From Prorocentrum cordatum (Eukaryota; Sar; Dinophyceae; Prorocentrales; Prorocentraceae), in assembly GCA_963575745.1 (NCBI GenBank), contig CAUYUJ010010491.1, forward strand, positions 137,501 through 201,500: a stretch of DNA of 64,000 nt, in the 5' to 3' direction. Positions 12,051 to 25,740 of this stretch are shown one piece after another (the stretch's first letter is position 1; each line of letters opens with the position of its first letter). The position numbers were made by a program, and so were the translations under genes. The notes under the pieces are model-generated. The model was not told where the DNA came from. It worked only from the letters and a program-made list of their open reading frames with translations, and made no database searches.

Positions 12051-12990
12051 ATCGCAGCTCCGGTTTCGTATTGAGTCCGCATCCCCTGAAGGGGACTTTG
12101 ACGGCACCCATCGCAAAGCTCAGAAGCGCGACGACACGCAACGAAAATGTCACGAAATTCGGCCCGCAAATGAAAGCGAACGCAGGGAGGAGGAGGAGGA
12201 AGCAGAAGAGGAGGAGGGAGAGAATCAAGCTTGCCAATGATACGCACTTGCTTTGCAGCGTATCTTCCCATGGCCTGTCGAAGCGTTGTGCGGCAGTCCC
12301 CTTACCGAATGGCCTAGTCGGCCGAACCAGTAAATCCAACACAACATGGGACAAGAGAGGGCGAGAAAGGAGGAGGAGAGGAGAGGGCTGCGTAGTAGCC
12401 GAAAGCGGCTCTCACAGCTCGCCGACGCGTGTGGACCCTGACACGCCCAAGCTGAGGCCAAATAGCCTGCAACATGATTCAAGATAGCGCGCACGACCGA
12501 AACAAAGTCAACCACACAAGCTCCCCGGCCCGAGTGGAGACGTAGCTGACAAGAGAAGGGAGGAGGAGGAGGAGAAGGAGGAGGAGGAGGAGGAGAAGGA
12601 GGAGGAAGAGAAGAGGACAAACACCCAAGACGTTCGAAATATCTGCCTACAAAAAAAGGGCACCGCACACGCCAACCTGCAGCAGGCGAGCACGCGCGTT
12701 GACCCGGGACTAAGGAAACAGGCGGGAGCCGACGTGAAAACTAAACCCTTCCGTCCGCGAGGCCCGCGGACCACGCGGGGGAGCGAGAAGCCAAGGAGAG
12801 GGGCGAGGGGAAAGGGAGGAGAGGGCAGGAAGTGAGGAATAAATCTAGGTTCAACTGCAACCGCCTCCGGCGGCCGCTCCGGCGTGAAAACTGTTAAAGG
12901 ATATGTTCTGCTTCACTCTCGGGCGCGCTCCTGCACCACTGGATTTCCTAAACAGCTGTGTGGAGAGGCCCCCGGCCCAGAATTCTGGCT
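12051..12990. other. No recognised gene; GGA-rich tracts
   Basis: GGA-rich tracts lie near 12185-12215 and 12560-12615. No domain was recognised on either strand. Confidence 0.5.
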
Positions 12991-12996
12991 TCTAAA

Positions 12997-13395
12997 TCAC
13001 TCTGGGCGCGGGCGTTTGAGCGCCGCCTGCAGCAATGACGATGCCTTCGCGTGGCCCCGCACTCCTTCGCGCAAGTAGCTTCGGAAGAGGTCTGCACGCG
13101 GGCCGGAAGAGCCAGCACAACGCACCGCATTGTGCGTGCGGTACAAGGCATAAACGCTCAGCGCCCTCAAAGCCTTGGCGTGTCCGCTTCCCTCTGTCGT
13201 GCTCCCCCCGCCCAGGAGCAAGAACTCCCCCCTGCTCCCGTCGTTTGGATGATACTTTCGGCATGTTTCAGCAGCGCCTGCCATTGCAGTCTCTATAGCT
13301 TCACAAGCCGCCCTGTTATCAATATGCTCGCGCCTGCCACTGCCGATTTGCATGTCATCCGCCCGCCTGCCAAACTCAAAAAAAGAAGCCGACAA
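12997..13395 (-). pseudogene. Probable C-terminal fragment of a non-LTR retroelement ORF
   Basis: The open frame carries LRALSVYALYRTHNAVR followed by LFRSYLREGVRGHAKA. This resembles the end of the 20-25 kb element, where VAVAYRSYNIMRVRH follows a zinc-binding motif and precedes a basic tail. No intact zinc ligands are visible here. The assignment rests on this within-window similarity and on the nearby decayed RT on the same strand, so it is tentative. Confidence 0.4.
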
Positions 13396-13679
13396 TTTCC
13401 GCCTGATACGTCTACACGTGCATTCGCCAGTGCGCGTCGGGACCGAAGCTTTGCGACTTCTGTCCTATGATCCACACCTACATTGAGATCGTTTGCAGCT
13501 TAGAAAAATGTTGTTTTACCCGAGACAACTGCACTGACAGATTCTGAACAGAGATTCGGCCGCAGAAGTCAGCGCAACAAATCGCGCATCTTCCAACTTG
13601 TTAAGGCGCCAAAACTTTTCAAACGCATTTGAAAAGACAGCCGTCTGTGTCAGAGAGTGGAGAGACCGAGAAGAAGGAA

Positions 13680-14140
13680 CAACAGAGGAGGAGGAGGAGG
13701 AGGAGGAGGAGGAGGAGGAGGAGGAAGGGTGAAGGGGGAGGAGGAGGCGAAGGGGCAAGGGCGCTGTGCGGATAACCCCTGCGGCCCAAACGGCCAGTAA
13801 TATCAACCAAAAACGCACAACGCAATCCAGAGGGGAAGAGGGAGGAGAGGAGGAAGAGGGAGGAGGGGAGGGGGGAAGCTCAGGAAGACTCCAGGAACAG
13901 AAAGAGGGGGAACAGGAAGAGGGGGAAAGAGGAGAAGATGACGAACAGGAAGAGGGGAATGGAAAGGAGCAGGACGGGAAAGAAAGCAAGGATAAGAAAT
14001 GGGTAGAGGAAGAAGCACGCGTCCGCGCGGAACAGAGGAGTGAGGAGAGGAGAAGAAATAGGAGGGAAAGTTTACTTGGTCGTGCGCCCTGGAACGCTGA
14101 CGCACCTCGCTCCTCGGCGCAGCCGATCAAGCGCCTTTCA
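13680..14140. repeat. GGA/GAA low-complexity tract
   Basis: (GGA)n at about 13688-13730 and an imperfect purine tract at 13830-14060. Open frames here encode Glu/Gly-rich or Ser/Pro-rich low-complexity peptides. Confidence 0.8.
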
Positions 14141-15655
14141 CAGGTTAGCAGAGATATAGCTTGTATTTAGCCCTTCCAGTGGACAGTCGTTCAAAGCGCT
14201 GCATGTCCCGAACTACACCTACTGTATCTGTATACACGTGTATGCAACTATATGTATACATACATATGCCTGCGAAAGTTGATTGCGGGACGACGCTATG
14301 TCCTCAGTCTACCTGAACGGAGCGTACGCAACGAGAGCGAGAGCGACACCTTACAGAAGCTTCCGACCTGCACGTCGAGCTCACAACGAGAGAAGCAGCG
14401 CATGTGGGCAGCCATCGTATCCCCCTGATCCGATCGGGTGTGGTCAGAGCTGCGCTGCCAGCGATGTCTCCTCATCGTCGTCCTTCTCTTCGTCCTGACC
14501 CTCCATCCCCCTCTTCCTCGTCATTCTGCCACTCCTCGCATGCTTGCGTGTCACGGCGGAGGCCCCGGCAACACGCCAAGGCGTGCAGACGGGTCGCGTG
14601 TCGCTTCGCTCCGCTCCGCATGGCGAGAGGCGCGGAAAAGCTCGTGATGCTGAGCCAAAGCTCCAAACCGTAATCATCAATCCTCCTCTGCCGCCCGGGG
14701 TCATCCTCGTCATGTCGCTGGGAGCGGCACGTCGGCGCCGGTAAAGCGGATGCCCGTGATCAGAGGATCGTCGGTGCACTGGGCCTCTGGAAGGGCTCAC
14801 CGTCAACATGCACACCCTGCACACGAGACTGTGAGCCTCTCTGAGATCCTGGCTCAAAGAGCCTCTTGCAGGTGCGCAGGATTGAATAGTGTCCTTAGTC
14901 ATCGACCTGGACAGGGAATGGGCTCAAGGAGAACGCGTCGACAAGATCAGGCCTCCACATCATCAATCGCCCGCCGACGCTCCACGCCTAACGAGGCGTC
15001 AAGCTAGCGATGATACATGAGAAAATGTAGCATGAGGGTATGTACCTTCTTGTGGGGCTGGTATTGCCCGCAGGAGGACGCCCTAGTTGCGAGGAGGATG
15101 GGAAGCAGCAGGAGGATGAGGCGGAGCGACTGTGCGGAGAAACCTGCTGGACAACATGCGCTCGCAAGGATGACCGCAGCGAAACGAAGTCTCTTGGCCC
15201 ATTCCTGCCAACCTCCTCCCTTCACCCTCATCTTCGTCTCCTCCCCTCCTCCCCCGGCCACTCGTCATATTCCTCTCTCCCTGGCTCGGGCGCGGCGGCT
15301 TTGAAGAAGCGCGATTTGAGGCTCGAAGGTGGTCGCGCAGCCGACAAAGACACTCCACAACGGCAGTGGAGATCCACTTCTGTAACTATCCACCGCTCTG
15401 TCGGTGAAGCCACGTCAACCCCCATCTCGCGGGCATGATCGCCTGCCGCCCCGGCATGAGCCTGACTGGTCGCTCGGGATGCCCGGACTCAAGAAGGGAC
15501 GCACCCTGCCCGTTGAACAGCACCAAACCAAACGCACGCTGCCCTGCATCTGGCAGGGAACCGCCCCCGCCCAGAAGCTCTCAGGCGCAGGCAGGCACTC
15601 CGCCTGCCAACTGCGGGTCCCACAACGGTGCTGTGACAGGCCGTGCGGTGACCTC
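14141..15655. other. No recognised gene
   Basis: Mixed GC-rich sequence with short TA/CATA runs near 14230-14270. No domain, repeat or RNA gene was recognised. Confidence 0.45.
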
Positions 15656-15659
15656 GAGG

Positions 15660-19255
<3,596 letters not shown>

Positions 19256-19497
19256 CGGCGTGGTTCTTCCGCTGCGCGGGAAAATCTAGGCCAGCCCGAC
19301 AACCCTGAGATCGACAACGCGAAAAATGGCAGCTTCGCGAAAACCAAAAAAAAACACGACCAGAACCCTGGACCCCATCTTTCCGCTGCATTTTCTTGTG
19401 AGCCGTATCGACATGCGAGGGCGTCCAGGGGCTCGACATCCTGCGAAAACGCCCGGCGTGAAAAAAAACTGCAACACCCGGATCTCGGGGACTCCGG

Positions 19498-19604
19498 TTA
19501 GGTCGGGCATGTCCCCCTACAGGCGGATTTTGGACGAAGAAAATAATATGTCAAGTATGTTTCTTTTTTTATATATATATATTATGTTATTGGGAAGAGA
19601 AAAA

Positions 19605-19670
<66 letters not shown>

Positions 19671-19723
19671 GACAAATCGTCCCCAGACCATCTTGGTATT
19701 ATGTTTGAACATTCCTCCTGTAG
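19498..19723. mobile_element. MITE-A copy 2, right end truncated, with 64-A run
   Basis: The left end TTAGGTCGGGCATGTCCCCC matches the family, as do the inner CGTCCCCAGACCAT and CATTCCTCCTGTAG phrases. The last ~20 bp of the right inverted repeat are missing and the expected repeat of the left flank (GACTCCGG) is absent. The interior is expanded by a run of 64 adenines at 19606-19669, not seen in the other copies. Confidence 0.75.
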
Positions 19724-19904
19724 CCAGGGCCAGCCCTGGGGCGCCACCTCTGGGCCGAGCCCCCCGCCACGGCGGCCAAGGACTGGCACGCGGCGCCACT
19801 CGAGCCTCCGCCTCGATCGGCAGCCTCGCCTCGCCCCTGCCAAGTCCCGACAGCGCGGGGACACCGTGCGCGACGGGGCTGGCCGCGCACGCGGCATGGG
19901 ACGC

Positions 19905-20100
19905 ACAGAGACACGCCAATACTAGATACCCCCCATGGGGGCGCGCGCGCCCGACCCGAGCATATAGTATACCCATATTGTAGCACATCGTCTTCCGAGC
20001 GGCGTGGCCAGAAAGAGCCCGCCACGACGTGCACGGTTTCCCCCGGGGCCGTAGGCGACCCGAGGAGGAGGAGGAGGAGGAAGAGGAGGAGGAAGAGCGA
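19905..20100. repeat. Dispersed repeat, full copy, with hairpin core
   Basis: Contains CCAATACTAGAT, then CCCGACCCGAGCATATAGTA, then the hairpin GTGGCCAGAAAGAGCCCGCC (completed by AC), then GGTTTCCCCCGGGGCCGTAG followed by a (GAG)n tract. Partial relatives lie at 25402-25525 (first half), 25640-25740 (hairpin half) and 27335-27375 (last part). Function unknown. Confidence 0.7.
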
Positions 20101-20131
20101 ACGACACGCTGGGGAGGGCGCGCGCCCGCGT

Positions 20132-21553
20132 TCAGCGGCGCTGCGGCCCCGCGCCGCCCACGAGGCACCGAGGGAGCCTCAGAGCGCGGCGCGCGGCGGC
20201 AACAACCTCCTTGTGGTAGTTGTACTCGTTGCGGTTGTCGTGCATGCCGTTCATGTGGCGCACCCGCATGATGTTGTAGCTGCGGTAAGCCACGGCCACG
20301 CGGGCGATGGTGCGCTTGGGGCGGTCGTCGATGATGTCGCTCTGGTGGAGGCCGAGGCGCGTGAGTGCGTCGCCAGCGGGCTGTCCACGGGGTAGTGCCA
20401 AGAGCGCCCGCAACCGAGGGCACGAGATGTAGTGGCTGATGTCATCCGCGTTCTTGGCCTGCATGTCCTTGTCGCAGCCAAGCAAGCAGGACTTCTCGTG
20501 AGGGTTGACGTGCATGCGATGCGAGGTTGCCCATGCGCCTGACAATGTCTCGGCCGCGGGCCAGAAGAGCGAGGCAGTGGCGTTCGCCAGGTGGGACCGT
20601 AGATTGCGCCAGGCGTGTTCAACATTATCAGGGAGAGCAGCGCGGCCAAGGAGACCGTCACGATCGGAGGTGTCGGAGTCTATCATGATGTCACTTGCGG
20701 CGTGGGTGGGAGGCATGGTGGTGGTCGCAGTTGTAGATGCGGTGTCGTTGTCATCCTGCGGGAAGTTCGGGTTGGCGGCTCGCTCGCGGTCAATCCAGCG
20801 CCGACGGGCACGGTGTTCAGCGGCTTCGTCGGCAAATTCACGATGAGTGGTGGTCGGCATGCGCTCGTGGTTGTAGATCTCCAGGCGGCGGTTACGAGGG
20901 CGGACAGTTCGTTGCCACACACCGTAGCAGATCTCCGTCGCCATGTCGCGGCGAGCACTGGCAGGTCCATGCTGGTTGTCGAGGCTGAAGTGCGCATTGA
21001 ATTGGGAGCGGCGTAGAACAGCAGGGACGCAGGGGACGCACCAGTCCATCCAGTCTTTGAAGTTGTCCATGTCGCGGTCGAAGAACACACTGGGGATCCA
21101 TCTCGCTGCCGATGCCTCAACTCGTTCGTTCGGATACGTCATGGAGTCGCGGTTGGCATTCCCAGTCGGTTGCCCGGACGTAGAAGGCGCCATCGGAGAG
21201 CCACAATCGGTAGGAAGTAGCGGGAACCAGGCCCGCAGACGAAGATGCATAGTTTTGTGGAAGGGGTCGCGGCACAGTTGACGTTGTAGTTCACGTAGAA
21301 GGGCTTGTTGTGAGGAGGTTCGTGCTGGGACGCCCAGGGTAATAGCACTCGAAGAGATGTGCCCAGCTTGTCTCTGATGAAGTCCGCCAGTCCCGCCGCG
21401 ACTGGGTGCGTGATGGCCACCAGTCCTGTCACGACATGGCGCCTGGTAATTACCAGTCCTGCCACGACTGGGCGAGCGTAGATCCTCCGCCTTGTCAAGA
21501 CGGGGGGCCTGGGGAGCATGCCGTCCAGCTGCTGCAGCTTGCGCATGGGCTCG
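20132..21553 (-). CDS. C-terminal zinc-binding block of the non-LTR element
   Basis: This continues the frame of the RT block after one TAA (21556-21554) and has no other stop. It opens with short Gly/Arg repeats of the form GRTGN/GRTGG (about 21500-21390). It later carries KDWMDWCVPC and an array CLLGCDKDM followed by HYISC (about 20500-20430), read as a CCHC-type zinc site. After that come VAVAYRSYNIMRVRH and a basic tail. Non-LTR elements often end in such a knuckle, thought to bind template RNA. Readthrough of the TAA, or a recent mutation, would explain the layout. Confidence 0.7.
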   Translation of the reverse strand, partial: RAHAQAAAAGRHAPQAPRLDKAEDLRSPSRGRTGNYQAPCRDRTGGHHAPSRGGTGGLHQRQAGHISSSAITLGVPARTSSQQALLRELQRQLCRDPFHKTMHLRLRAWFPLLPTDCGSPMAPSTSGQPTGNANRDSMTYPNERVEASAARWIPSVFFDRDMDNFKDWMDWCVPCVPAVLRRSQFNAHFSLDNQHGPASARRDMATEICYGVWQRTVRPRNRRLEIYNHERMPTTTHREFADEAAEHRARRRWIDRERAANPNFPQDDNDTASTTATTTMPPTHAASDIMIDSDTSDRDGLLGRAALPDNVEHAWRNLRSHLANATASLFWPAAETLSGAWATSHRMHVNPHEKSCLLGCDKDMQAKNADDISHYISCPRLRALLALPRGQPAGDALTRLGLHQSDIIDDRPKRTIARVAVAYRSYNIMRVRHMNGMHDNRNEYNYHKEVVAAARRALRLPRCLVGGAGPQRR

Positions 21554-24500
21554 TTAAAGCACACGGGCGGCAGCCACCGTAGAGCCAGTGGATCGCGTGA
21601 GAGTCTTGAAGACGGTGCCTTTGCCTGTCACGATCAGCCTGTTGTGGTAAATAGCGTCGAAGCGCTGCACAATGGAAGTGGCGTCGATCCAACATGGGGC
21701 AGACCAGTTGCCAGCCACAACGTCGCGTAGTGGGAGGAGGTCTTCAGCATGGCCACGGAATTCGCGAAGTAGAGGCTGCCAACCAGGAATGGTCGCAGTG
21801 GAGGCACGCCACATAGTTGCAGCAAGAAGCGTTTCGATGCCCTGCGGGATCGTGGCAGACGCCCACAGCGCGAACGACAGACTGTCTATTTTCGTGAAGC
21901 TCGAAGGGGCAGCACGGATGAGCTTGTGGAGGCCGTGGATCTCCTTGGATAGGAATGCTGGGGATGGCGGGAAGAGCTGGCCCACGTACGAGAGACAGGT
22001 GATGGCAGCGGAATTGTACATCTTTATGCATTGAGGGATGGGAGCGTTGGAGTCGCTCAGGATCTGAATGCGCTCCCACCATTTGTTGGCAGGTACTTGC
22101 CATTGGCGGCCAAGAGATGCACCTGGGCCAATGTGCACGCCTAGGTATCGCGCAAAGCTGTTGATGGAGAAGGCTTGCCACGGCTCGTAGATCTGGGTCA
22201 GAGTAGCACGCATGTTCGCAGTGATCTCGGGCGTCGGCAGGGACCAGGTGGGCACGAGGACGCACTTCTTCGGCTGGAGACGGAGACCAGCGCGGTGGTG
22301 AGCAGCTTGCAGGTGTGGGAGGAGAGCGCCAAGGTCTTCAACTACCGCAGGAACGATACCCAAGTCGTCGGCGCAGGCGCTGAGAAGGCCTCTGCCTAGA
22401 GCGGCGAGTTCCGTCTTGAGGCCCTTGATGATGGGGCCGAAGACGAGCGCCCAGAGCGTGCCGCTCAAGGGACATCCTTGAGCAACCCCCGATTCTGCGA
22501 GAAGCAGCGGACGGCGGGTTCCACCAAGCTCGAGAAAAGCGAGTGGCATGTTGTAGCAGCTTTGCAAGAGATTGAGAAAAACGCCATGGATGCCCCAACG
22601 ACGTAGAGTGGCCCACAACCACGCGTGCGTAAGACTCGGAAGCGCTGCAGCAATGTCCACGCTGGCGAAGCAGGGCATCAGGGTGGAGGCGTCGCCGTTG
22701 ATGCTGGCGAGGCGGGCAACGGCGTCAACCTTGACGATGTTGGATAGAAACTGACGGCCATTAACAAATCCTTGCTGTTGATCTTCGGTGTCCGACGCGA
22801 TGGAGCCGAGGATGCGGTTCGTGGCGGAGGCGATGATCTTGATGTCACTGTTCTTCATGGCGAGGGGGCGGAGACAGTCAGGGCTGCGGGAGCACTCATA
22901 GTTGCCCATGGGCTCGTCACCCTTGGGAAGCATGGCCATGAGCGCGCGGTTCAGGTCGTAGGGGGTCGGGCCGCCGTGAGCAATGGAGTGGTGTAGGTCG
23001 TGGAGGATAGCGATGCTGCCGTCGGATCGTACCCAAGCGCGGTAGGGAAGTCCGTCAGTTCGAGGGGCTGAGTCACTGGCGAGTTTGGCGGCAGCATGGA
23101 GTTCGTCAAACCCTGGAAGAGGCAGGTGTCGTGGAGGTGCTGGTGGGAAAACCATGTCCAGGTACTGCAGCATCGCTGGGGTGCCAACTGGCTTGGCCGC
23201 AAAAACCTTCGACCAGTGAGATTGAATAGCGCTGTGCATGCTCGTGGGATCGCTGGCGAGAGTCGGGCCTCTGCTGTCGGTGACGCGGACGCCTGCGAGA
23301 ATCAAGCGCTTCGAGAATGGCTTCCAGACCTCACTGCGCTGACCAATACGACGGGCACGACGTCGCCATTGTTCACCAACGTCGGGCCGTTGTTCAGCGT
23401 AGGCAGCTCGCGAGCGAGCGGCAGCAGCACGACGACGTTGTTCCGCGATCTGGTGTTGCATGGCGGAGTGCTCGGTCTCGAAGGCGGTGCGGTCGACAGG
23501 AGAGATCGTGTGGTGGTGGATGTCGATGTGCTTTGCCCCTGCGGTGGTGCCGTTGCGAAGCCGCTGTGCAAGTGCGAGGTCCTGGTACCAGATGGCCCCG
23601 GCAATACTGCGGAGCGTAAGTGCACGTGCCTCTGCTATGACATGTGCGTCTTCCCTCTGGTTATCGACCGGCTTGAGTTCGGAGGCGAAGAAGGCGGTGA
23701 TGGTGTCGCGAGACATGCGCGCTGCCAGCTTCATTATGCGCTTCATTGTCCGCCAATTGGAGATGGGGTCGGCAGAGAGGTCGGCCATCTCGGCAAGGCG
23801 CTGGCAGTAGAACTTGTAGTGCTTGGACTCGAAGAGGAAGGCAGGTATGCCACGCTCGCTGACTGGGCGTGGCTGTCGAGGCCGAAGTCTTAGATGTAAG
23901 ATTCTGCGATCGCTGATGGGCTCTCCTTCTCGGTCAAGCGGTCTGCCATCGACGACAAGTAGGGACTCGATGTGCGGGATGTTGGACGCGTTGATCGAGA
24001 CGAAGCACCTGTCGATGGCCGCCTCCGTCAGGTTGGCAGCGCATCGATGGGTGGTGGCCTCTGCTGTGATCTCCATCATCTGCGATAAGATGTTCTTCCA
24101 GAAGACGGGCTGGTAGTGGTACCGCTCGGCAGTGGAGTCAGCGGTGGGGTGGAGCAGGTTCCTCGGCGGCGTATGTGCGATGTGGAAGTCGCCGACCATG
24201 AAATAGTCGTGGTTGTCGGGGTGGCGGGCAGAACGTTGAGCAGCTGCATGCCACGCAGCTCTGAGGCGCTGTCGATCGGAGTCGCTGAGGTCGTAGTTGT
24301 GGATGTTGAATATGGTCGTTTCGTGCTGCCGTGCTCCATCTTGGACACGTAGCTCACCAATGCGGCCAGGGACGATCGCACGGAATGTACGTTGGGGACG
24401 TTGATCAGGTGGTAGTTGGAGTTCGGCTCGATCAAACGGAACCAGGAATGCGATGCCGCCTGCGGCCTCCGAGGAATGGCCATCTGTCATGAGAGCCGAG

Positions 24501-24731
24501 TGGAAGGCAATGTACTTGTGGTCAGTGCTCGTGGCCAGGATGTCCATGTCGATGCTATTGCCGTGGGTCTCTTGGAGAGCGATGACCGCTCGTTGCCGCA
24601 TGTAGGGGAGCAGCATCTGTCGCTTGAGAGCACGCCGTGTTGCCGATCTGCCGCTGAGCGCCTGCGTGCTCCACGAGACCAAGTTTAAGCCATCGGGGTA
24701 TGGTTTTGTGAGCCACGGCGACCATCGCGTG
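21554..24731 (-). CDS. Endonuclease/reverse transcriptase of the non-LTR element
   Basis: An exonuclease-endonuclease-phosphatase fold runs from about 24690 to 23880: LNLVSWSTQALSG, VIALQETHGNS (metal-binding Glu), YFMVGDFHIAHTP (His where Asn is usual) and EPISDRRIL (Arg where the catalytic His of SDH is usual). The RT follows: FASVDIAAALPSL (motif A, about 22650), SGVAQGCPLSGTLWALVF (motif B, about 22460) and SACADDLGIV (motif C, about 22375), so all RT aspartates are present. The frame stays open upstream to an ATG at 25498, but that stretch lies out of frame with the better N-terminal sequence and is probably fortuitous. Confidence 0.85.
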
Positions 24732-25305
24732 CTAAAGCCACCGTACTGCCTCCAGTGGGTTGGCGAAGGCAGCCGCCAGCGCGGCAGCCAGGGGCTCGTG
24801 CACGGTGATGGGGATGCCAGCGGGAGCAGCTGCATCGGACCAGCGAACTCGGGTAGCTTCGTCGGGAGTGACACCAGCCGTGACCTGGACGATGGGGGCG
24901 CCGTTGATGGAGAGGAAGCCGCCAGTGCGGTGGATCCGAGTCTCGAGCATGGGGAACTCGTCATTGATGATCTTGTTGAGTTTCTTGAGTTGAACTTCCT
25001 GTCTGACCATGCGTGGTGATTTGTCCGCGGAAACGTAGAGGGCGGTGGGGCCAGATTCGGCGTCCACTTGGAAGCGACGCCATTCTCGTCCTTGTCGAAG
25101 TGCGCGGTGTAGTGCCTGAGCACGCGGAAGAGCAACCGTGTTGCCGCCAGTGAGCGTGAATGAGATCCTCCGTGCTGGGCCTTCCGAGTTGATGCGGAGC
25201 GCATTAATGTCCACGTCGGCAGCGTCGAACCAGGGGGCCAGAGCGGACTTGAGCGCGGCGAAGGAGAACCAGGGGGCCAGAGCGGACTTGAGCGCGGCGA
25301 CGGAG
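24732..25305 (-). CDS. N-terminal (ORF1-like) domain of the non-LTR element
   Basis: In a different frame from the endonuclease, the sequence encodes ALKSALAPWF twice (a ~36-bp duplication), then DAADVDINALRINSEG, RISFTLTGGNTVALPRAQAL, a segment with LYVSADKSPRMVRQEVQLKK, and TGGFLSINGAPIVQVT. Similar regions, with a basic VRxExxxKKLxK helix, precede endonucleases in other dinoflagellate retroelement proteins; I infer nucleic-acid binding. The frame ends in VRWL at TAG (24734-24732). No convincing ATG is seen; upstream is a Ser-coding (TCC)n tract. The call depends on this frame looking more protein-like than the overlapping one. Confidence 0.6.
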
Positions 25306-25401
25306 AACTCAGAGGAGGAGGAGGAAGAGGAGGAGGAGGAGGAGATGAAGGAGGAGGAGGTGGGGGAGGGGGAGCGGGAGGAGGAGATGGAGGAGGAGGG
25401 G

Positions 25402-25740
25402 GAGGAGACATACCAATACTAGATGTCCTCCTTGGAGGCGCGCGTCCGACCCGAGCATATAGTATTATTCCCAGCTCGTAGAATAGAGCATCGTTCATCC
25501 GACCCCTATTCCCAGCGGCGTGGCCTGGGCCCCACTGGCCGACTTGCCCCTTCTGGATGGGGATACAAGCGGTTCCCTTCGGGCTTCGAGGGGTGCATCC
25601 CCAACTGGGGCAGGGGATGAGGATGAGGATGGGGGTCGGTTAAACGATACTGAGGTGTATCGTATCCCGAGCGGTGTGGCGAGAAAGCGCCCGCCACGAC
25701 GCATACACTACAAGATTTCCCGGTGCTCGCGCCGCCCCCG
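25402..25740. repeat. Partial copies of the dispersed hairpin repeat
   Basis: 25402-25525 matches the CCAATACTAGAT...GAGCATATAGTA half of the 19.9-kb copy. 25640-25740 matches the hairpin half (GTGGCGAGAAAGCGCCCGCC plus AC). About 120 bp of unrelated sequence separates them, as if one copy had been split. Confidence 0.6.

Larger units (their letters stand above)
20132..25305 (-). mobile_element. Nearly complete non-LTR retrotransposon
   Basis: Three consecutive coding blocks read leftward: an N-terminal domain (about 25305-24732), an endonuclease plus reverse transcriptase block (24731-21554), and a C-terminal zinc-binding block (21553-20132). A frame change at a CTT-TAG-C sequence separates the first two, and a single in-frame TAA separates the last two. 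Codons are otherwise open for more than 5 kb, far better preserved than the other non-LTR elements here. Such elements copy by target-primed reverse transcription. No poly-A tail or clear target duplication was identified; both ends run into (CCT)n tracts and the dispersed hairpin repeat. Confidence 0.85.

Noticed and set aside
24732-25498. N-terminal ~250 residues of the 1314-codon frame beginning at ATG 25498
   Set aside because: A different frame across the same bases encodes a much more protein-like domain. The ATG frame is Ser/Pro-rich noise and its first residues come from the dispersed repeat.
19905-25525. The flanking direct repeats of the 20-25 kb element as a long target-site duplication
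   Set aside because: The copies are too diverged from each other for an element this well preserved, and related fragments occur elsewhere, so they are a dispersed repeat.
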